Origin: an uncultured Clostridia bacterium
GTDB taxonomy: Bacteria > Bacillota > Clostridia > Oscillospirales > Oscillospiraceae
DNA length: 9,208 nt
Direction: 5' to 3'
Assembly (NCBI GenBank): GCA_947176425.1
Contig: CAMWQV010000045.1
Coordinates: 1-9,208 of the forward strand
The position numbers and the translations under genes are program-made. Positions 6,284 to 9,208 of the stretch are shown here, one piece after another. Below the pieces are notes generated by a model. It saw nothing but the letters and a program-made list of their open reading frames with translations, had not been told where the DNA came from and made no database searches. Position 1 is the stretch's first letter; every line of letters starts with the position of its first letter.

Positions 6284-6530
6284 ATTCCCTATCTAACAGG
6301 TCCTGCTGGCGTGCATGGTGCTGATGAGTGCCGTCCGCAACGTCAAAGGTTATTTTTCTCAGGTGATGTACCTCTCAACACCCACCAGGGCTATACCTCT
6401 GGCTGCTCCGGGTACTCTTCATTCATCCCGAAGCTTTGTCCTCATGAGACGGCGATGCAGGCTCAGATTTCGCCGCTGTTTGTTCAGTTTACCTGCGATG
6501 AAGCGGAGTCCCTAATTCCGTTCAAGGAGG

Positions 6531-6549
6531 CGGCAGGTTTCCCCTGCCG
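6531..6549. repeat. Perfect 7-bp hairpin
   Basis: CGGCAGG (6531-6537) and CCTGCCG (6543-6549) flank a five-base loop. It follows AAGGAGG (6524-6530) and has no T-tract, so it is a stem-loop of unknown role near the end of the GC-rich tract. Confidence 0.45.
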
Positions 6550-6640
6550 AAGAGATTTTCAGCAAGAACTGAGAACAGAATGTGACAGTCTCAGTATTGG
6601 CCTTGCTGGTTCGCCCTGTTGGGCTCGAAGGATGCCCTTC

Positions 6641-6850
6641 GCTCAATGTGAAAATCAGATTCCGTGCAAAAATTTAGTTCAGATACAACATTTTGATTCC
6701 GGTATATTGGGAAATACTTCCCACTCAGCTCTAAAGTTCAGATTCATGTGAAAAAATCAATGTATTGTACTATTAAGAATGTCAAAGAAATATTATCAGG
6801 GGATACCCCCTGCTCAAAGCTTGCATCAGATTCCATGTAAAAATTCAGTT
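6641..6850 (+). repeat. Three imperfect 34-39 bp direct repeats
   Basis: Copies at 6641-6679, 6728-6761 and 6812-6850 share GCTCAAAG at one end and a core of CAGATTCCRTGYAAAAATT followed by AGTT at the other. The middle copy is shortened by a few bases. Starts are 87 and 84 nt apart. They sit where composition returns from GC-rich to AT-rich. No coding frame runs through them convincingly. Confidence 0.55.
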
Positions 6851-6962
6851 TAAAAGCTTCAAAACCAGAAGCTACAATTATGATATGCCGTATCCGTCGA
6901 AATTATCAAATATTATTTGAAATTTCTTCAAAGAATTTTACCTGACAAGTTCATCTCATATC

Positions 6963-7006
6963 CATAAATCCCTCTCGCTGGAAAAGATCGGTTGGCGGGA
7001 TTTATG
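6963..7006. repeat. 10-bp perfect inverted repeat upstream of a promoter
   Basis: CATAAATCCC (6963-6972) is perfectly complementary to GGGATTTATG (6997-7006) with a 24-nt loop; a few T residues follow. It ends about 10 nt before the putative -35 of the gene at 7096. It could be a weak terminator insulating that gene or a regulator-binding site. Confidence 0.5.
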
Positions 7007-7016
7007 TTTGAAAATT

Positions 7017-7045
7017 TTATACTTTTCATTTTCTTAGCATATAAT
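7017..7045 (+). promoter_or_regulatory. Probable promoter of the gene at 7096
   Basis: A perfect TATAAT (7040-7045) within GCATATAATATA has a weak TTATAC (7017-7022) 17 nt upstream. Transcription would begin near 7052, about 44 nt before the start codon. Confidence 0.45.
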
Positions 7046-7095
7046 ATAGTAATTCCAATAAAAGGAGCGAAAATAAAAAGAAGAGGTAAAAGGAC

Positions 7096-7605
7096 ATGAA
7101 GGAAAAGAACACAATGGCACACGGCGAAGTACAGGAAAGTCTCAGCTTTCGGATTGACTACAACATTTGTGAGGTGAACCAGTCTCTTCGGACTGAGAAA
7201 AATGTCACGAAAACTGTTTCCTTTGAGTGGGGCAGTTTTTCCTGTGGCAGCGGAATGTCCATCAAAGAAATGCTTGACTTCCAGAAACATGCAAACGAAC
7301 TTCTTCAGGAAGTGAAGAGTTTGCTGGGAAACGGGGTCTTCGTGAAAGTCGAACTTATCAAATCCGCATATGAAAATGTTCCAGAATACACAATAAATGA
7401 TGAACTTGGTCCCCATACGAGTACACTCAAGACGCTCGAATTCGAAAGATGGTTTTTTGAGGACAGTACGCTTGATTGTGATCCAGAGGAAGATGGTGCC
7501 GGATTGTATCTGCGTCCGGACACCCGCTATACCAACGAAAGTTGGGATATGGAACTGCCTTGGAAGCAGGATATCCTCAAGTCTTTGGCGGAGGCACATT
7601 TGTAA
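7096..7605 (+). CDS. Hypothetical protein, 169 residues
   Basis: This gene is not recognised. ATG 7096 has AGAGG about 9 nt upstream; an alternative ATG at 7114 (MAHGEV) has AAGGAAAAG before it, so the true start is uncertain by six residues. The product begins MKEKNTMAHGEVQESL, has a beta-rich first half (SFRIDYNICEVNQSL; TVSFEWGSFSCGSGMS, about 42-57), a helix rich in Lys and Glu (IKEMLDFQKHANELLQEVKSLL, about 56-77) and an acidic second half (STLDCDPEEDGAGLYLRPDTRY). It is acidic overall, with no signal peptide, membrane helix or catalytic signature. It probably shares a transcript with the small gene at 7727, 121 nt downstream with no terminator between. Confidence 0.75.
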   Translation: MKEKNTMAHGEVQESLSFRIDYNICEVNQSLRTEKNVTKTVSFEWGSFSCGSGMSIKEMLDFQKHANELLQEVKSLLGNGVFVKVELIKSAYENVPEYTINDELGPHTSTLKTLEFERWFFEDSTLDCDPEEDGAGLYLRPDTRYTNESWDMELPWKQDILKSLAEAHL

Positions 7606-7667
7606 GGAACATTCGGCACGGCAACATACCGGCGCACTTCAATACTATTTTTTATCAAGAAAGGAGA

Positions 7668-7709
7668 ATGTCTGATCCCTTCCCGCTCTATATCCAGGCG
7701 GGAAGGTGA
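7668..7709 (+). CDS. Possible 13-residue leader peptide
   Basis: ATG 7668 opens a 13-codon frame (MSDPFPLYIQAGR, stop 7707-7709) that runs exactly through the hairpin at 7678-7706. AAGAAAGGAG lies immediately before it, but only about one base separates the GGAG from the ATG, which is tighter than usual. Its reading frame differs from that of the gene at 7727. It may be a chance frame. Confidence 0.25.
   Translation: MSDPFPLYIQAGR
7678..7706 (+). promoter_or_regulatory. Hairpin overlapping the Shine-Dalgarno of the gene at 7727
   Basis: CCTTCCCGC (7678-7686) is perfectly complementary to GCGGGAAGG (7698-7706) with an 11-nt loop. The right arm contains the start of AAGGTGATC (7703-7711), which matches the 16S tail, so folding would hide the ribosome binding site. 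No T-tract follows, so it is not a terminator. Confidence 0.55.
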
Positions 7710-7726
7710 TCGGGTACAATGAAACA

Positions 7727-7897
7727 ATGAAAGCTACTAAGATTCAGTGGGATACCGATGGGGACAACAGCGTAAAACTGCCCAGTGAGGTTGAGATTCC
7801 TGACGAAATTGCCAGAGAAGATGACGAAGATGCAATTTCCGATTATCTTTCCGATCTGACCGGCTATTGCCACTATGGATTCGAGCTGGAAAAATAA
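7727..7897 (+). CDS. Small acidic hypothetical protein, 56 residues
   Basis: The product begins MKATKIQWDTDGD and ends in TGYCHYGFELEK; small proteins of this pattern (a leading strand, then an acidic IPDEI...DEDAISDYLSD segment and a closing strand) are common unnamed genes in gut Clostridia, a likeness recalled rather than searched. It is strongly acidic, with about three times as many Asp/Glu as Lys/Arg. I chose ATG 7727 because homologs as I remember them start MKA; a GTG at 7706 would add seven residues. The Shine-Dalgarno-like AAGGTGATC is nearer to an out-of-frame ATG at 7719, whose three codons end at a TGA overlapping this start codon, so re-initiation is possible. A terminator follows 35 nt after the stop. 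Confidence 0.75.
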   Translation: MKATKIQWDTDGDNSVKLPSEVEIPDEIAREDDEDAISDYLSDLTGYCHYGFELEK

Positions 7898-7932
7898 ACG
7901 GGGCACACACAGCATGTCTCTATAGACAATGA

Positions 7933-7976
7933 ACCCTCCTGCTGAAAAAGATCAGTGGGAGGGTGTTCTTTATTGT
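7933..7976 (+). terminator. Rho-independent terminator
   Basis: ACCCTCCTGCTG (7933-7944) pairs with CAGTGGGAGGGT (7953-7964), with two G-U pairs and an 8-nt loop, followed by the T-rich GTTCTTTATTG. It ends the 7096-7897 unit. Confidence 0.8.
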
Positions 7977-8006
7977 TTTCTGCAGATAGTGGTTACAAAA
8001 TTAGGG

Positions 8007-8035
8007 TTGAATATTGTTTTTATTAGTGGTATACT
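8007..8035 (+). promoter_or_regulatory. Extended -10 promoter of the HdeD-like gene
   Basis: TTGAAT (8007-8012), a 17-nt spacer and TATACT (8030-8035) preceded by TGG (8027-8029) form a strong promoter. The start site should be near 8042, giving a leader of about 48 nt before ATG 8090. Confidence 0.7.
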
Positions 8036-8089
8036 TTGCCTGTTCCAAACCGGCAAATCAAAGCAAGAGGCAGAAAGGAAATAACAGCT

Positions 8090-8641
8090 ATGAAGGTAAT
8101 GAAGATTTTGGGTATAGCAATGGGAATCCTTCTGATTTTGGGCGGCATTTCCTGCATACTCACGCCGGCAGCAACCTATCTGACCCTTGCATGGGTGGCT
8201 GGAATCAGTATGGTTGTAGATGCTGTCGGCAATATTGTGGCCTGGTATTCCAAGAAGAAAGAAGATATGGCGGACGGCTGGGATTTGGCTGGTGCAGTCA
8301 TATCCCTGATTTTTGGAATCATTTTGGTTTCCAGCGCAGCGGCGCAGATGCTGACAGCTGTGATAATGGCGAATATTGTTGCTGTTTGGATTATTGCGAA
8401 GGGGATTGTCCGCATTGTAGCCGCTCTCAAAATACGCAAAATCAGGAAAGCATTAGATGCACAGTTTCTGGGTAGAAATTGGGGAAAAGTTCTGGCTATG
8501 GGTATTCTGATGACAGTGTGCGGCGTTTTATGCCTAATAGATTCCAGCATATTGATGATTGCAATCGGGATATTTATCGGTTTCTCCATTATCTCTTCGG
8601 GGATAAATCTGATAGCTTTTGTGACAGCAAAGTCAGAATAG
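8090..8641 (+). CDS. HdeD/DUF308 family membrane protein
   Basis: The 183-residue product is an integral membrane protein of the DUF308/HdeD type. Six hydrophobic segments are visible at about 4-25, 29-52, 66-83, 87-112, 131-151 and 154-179, arranged as three helix pairs, with a charged loop KKKED at 55-59 and a basic loop KIRKIRK at 114-120. This matches the usual length (about 180-200) and helix count. E. coli HdeD is linked to acid resistance at high cell density, but most members in Firmicutes have no known function, so none is assigned here. AGAAAGGAA (8072-8080) is 9 nt before ATG 8090; a longer reading from a TTG at 8036 falls at the end of the promoter and is rejected. It is monocistronic, with its own promoter and a downstream terminator. 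Confidence 0.88.
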   Translation: MKVMKILGIAMGILLILGGISCILTPAATYLTLAWVAGISMVVDAVGNIVAWYSKKKEDMADGWDLAGAVISLIFGIILVSSAAAQMLTAVIMANIVAVWIIAKGIVRIVAALKIRKIRKALDAQFLGRNWGKVLAMGILMTVCGVLCLIDSSILMIAIGIFIGFSIISSGINLIAFVTAKSE

Positions 8642-8671
8642 GGAGATCATTGAAATAACTAAAAATTCAGC

Positions 8672-8707
8672 ATGAGGAACACCGTACACAAGATTGGATT
8701 TCCTCAT
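8672..8707. repeat. 8-bp inverted repeat after the HdeD-like gene
   Basis: ATGAGGAA (8672-8679) is complementary to TTCCTCAT (8700-8707) with a 20-nt loop. It lacks a T-tract and lies just before the real terminator at 8747-8787, so it may only add 3' structure to the transcript. Confidence 0.35.
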
Positions 8708-8746
8708 ATTGTTGCCGAAATGAGAATAAAATAGAACACAAAAAAG

Positions 8747-8787
8747 AACGGACCCCGCTTGACAATAAGCAGGGTCCGTTTTCTATT
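8747..8787. terminator. Bidirectional rho-independent terminator
   Basis: AACGGACCC-C-GCTT (8747-8760) pairs with AAGC-A-GGGTCCGTT (8767-8780) around a six-base loop. TTCTATTT follows on plus, and on minus the complement of the A-run at 8740-8745 gives a T-tract. It lies between convergent genes, the HdeD-like gene and nadE, and can end both. Confidence 0.85.
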
Positions 8788-8793
8788 TCTGCC

Positions 8794-9208
8794 TCAGATT
8801 TTGCGGGATCTCCTTGGAGGATCGGGCGGGAGATAGGCAGGGATAGCGGACCGCTTGTGAACGGAAGCGCAGTGGGCTGCGAGGATCTTGTCTCTGATGC
8901 CTTCAGGGACTTTATGACCGGTAAAGAGAGCCTTCACGTCATCATAGGAGAATCCCAGCCGCTCCTCATCCGATTTTCCGCAGAGGCCGTCAGAGGGAGC
9001 TTTATGGATAATGTCAGGGAAGTACCCCAGCTCATCGCCCGCCTGAAGGACTTCATCCACCCAGAGATTCCGGATGGGGTTGATATCGGAGGCGGCATCG
9101 CCCCACTTGGTTGTGTATCCGACTTCCGCTTCGCCGCGGTTTCCGGTCCCCATAACACAGGCTTTCGCCTTATTTGTTTCGGAGAGCGTCTGTGCGATAG
9201 TGTAGAGG
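8794..9208 (-). CDS. nadE: NAD synthetase, C-terminal part (5' end outside the window)
   Basis: NAD synthetase makes NAD from nicotinic acid adenine dinucleotide, ATP and a nitrogen source in the cytoplasm. The frame is open from the window edge; the visible 137 residues include LYTIAQTLSETNKAKACV, GTGNRGEAEVGY and KWGDAASDINPI, matching the GTGN(K/R)xE...GYxTKxGD...DxNPI signature around the substrate and ATP site. KAPSDGLCGKSDEERLGFSY follows, matching the KAPSxGL...DExxxGxxY stretch near the deamido-NAD site. The tail ends in HKRSAIPAYLPP, as in many members. Whether a glutaminase domain sits at the N-terminus cannot be seen. The stop is 7 nt past the bidirectional terminator at 8747-8787. 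It is the only clear housekeeping gene here and marks the edge of the accessory region. Confidence 0.93.
   Translation of the reverse strand, partial: LYTIAQTLSETNKAKACVMGTGNRGEAEVGYTTKWGDAASDINPIRNLWVDEVLQAGDELGYFPDIIHKAPSDGLCGKSDEERLGFSYDDVKALFTGHKVPEGIRDKILAAHCASVHKRSAIPAYLPPDPPRRSRKI

Larger units (their letters stand above)
5521..6640. other. GC-rich structured tract, possible conjugative-element relic
   Basis: Base composition switches abruptly to GC-rich near 5520 and back near 6650. Long open frames here (for example 5809-6207 and 6269-6751 on plus) are arginine-, serine- and cysteine-rich, lack ribosome binding sites, and overlap in several frames, as expected of spurious ORFs in GC-rich DNA. 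The tract is dense in inverted repeats and contains C-runs of 10 (5734-5743) and 7 (5948-5954). Clostridial conjugative elements of the Tn1549 type have non-coding DNA of similar look next to their mobilisation genes, so a left-over transfer origin region is a reasonable guess. No relaxase or MobC gene is present to support it. Confidence 0.4.

Noticed and set aside
6099..6285. Insertion sequence or MITE bounded by the 15-bp arms
   Set aside because: No transposase is present, and I see no clear target-site duplication outside the arms (TTTTTA on the left, ATTCCC on the right). It is kept as a structural finding only.
6269..6751. A 160-codon plus-strand frame
   Set aside because: It starts inside the right arm of the 15-bp inverted repeat, has no ribosome binding site, and its Cys/Pro/Ser-rich product is unlike a folded protein. 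It also crosses the composition boundary and the first two of the three imperfect repeats.
6641..6850. Possible CRISPR-like array
   Set aside because: Only three degenerate copies with long, unequal spacers are present, the repeats diverge too much, and no cas gene is near.
6928..7599. A 223-codon open frame on the minus strand
   Set aside because: It lies antisense across almost the whole gene at 7096, has a Phe/Ile/His-rich composition typical of an antisense shadow, and has no ribosome binding site or family likeness.
8014..8475. A 153-codon plus-strand frame overlapping the HdeD-like gene
   Set aside because: Its Cys/Gly/Ser-rich product is the frame-shifted shadow of the membrane protein gene at 8090, which has the family match and the ribosome binding site.
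8934..9158. A 74-codon minus-strand frame at the window end
   Set aside because: It is the frame-shifted shadow of nadE, which carries the clear family signatures and is open to the window edge.

Overview
The window looks like a chromosomal accessory region from an anaerobic, low-to-mid GC Firmicute of the gut Clostridia type (Lachnospiraceae or Oscillospiraceae-like). This rests on the strong AAGGAGG-type ribosome binding sites, the extended -10 promoters, the AT-rich spacers, and a set of proteins (YubB/Api92-like, AAA/DUF4143, small acidic orphans) that are typical cargo of integrative elements in these bacteria. No rRNA, tRNA, CRISPR array, transposase, integrase, relaxase or replication protein is visible, so the genus cannot be fixed.

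Layout. (1) 140-1443, plus strand: a 342-residue YubB/Api92 ferredoxin-like-domain protein, followed by a 62-residue orphan with an excellent ribosome binding site. (2) 1444-2139: no convincing gene. It holds an internal promoter and a rho-independent terminator about 120 nt apart (a candidate small RNA), then a terminator for the opposite strand. (3) 2140-3450, minus strand: a tight three-gene operon of unrecognised proteins, one with a long acidic tract. (4) 3667-4986, plus strand: a complete AAA ATPase of the AAA_14/DUF4143 family, divergent from the operon, with its own extended -10 promoter and a strong terminator. (5) 5095-7095: about 2 kb without a believable gene. The first part is AT-rich with nested inverted repeats. 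The middle part (about 5520-6640) is GC-rich and dense in inverted repeats, C-tracts and hairpins, like the non-coding transfer/mobilisation DNA of clostridial conjugative elements. The last part carries three imperfect 34-39 bp repeats. (6) 7096-7897, plus strand: two small unrecognised genes, the second with an unusual structured translation-start region. (7) 8090-8641, plus strand: a six-helix HdeD/DUF308-family membrane protein with its own promoter. (8) 8794-9208, minus strand: the C-terminal part of NAD synthetase (nadE), which runs off the window and is the only recognisable housekeeping gene.

Taken together this reads as a patchwork of element-derived cargo next to a core gene (nadE). 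Most transcription units are single genes or tight clusters with their own promoters and terminators, which fits successive insertions rather than one pathway. The functions of the small genes are unknown. The most unusual signals are non-coding: the candidate small RNA at 1899-2016, the pseudoknot-capable inverted-repeat block at 6101-6283, the three-copy repeat at 6641-6850, and the hairpin plus mini-ORFs in front of the gene at 7727.
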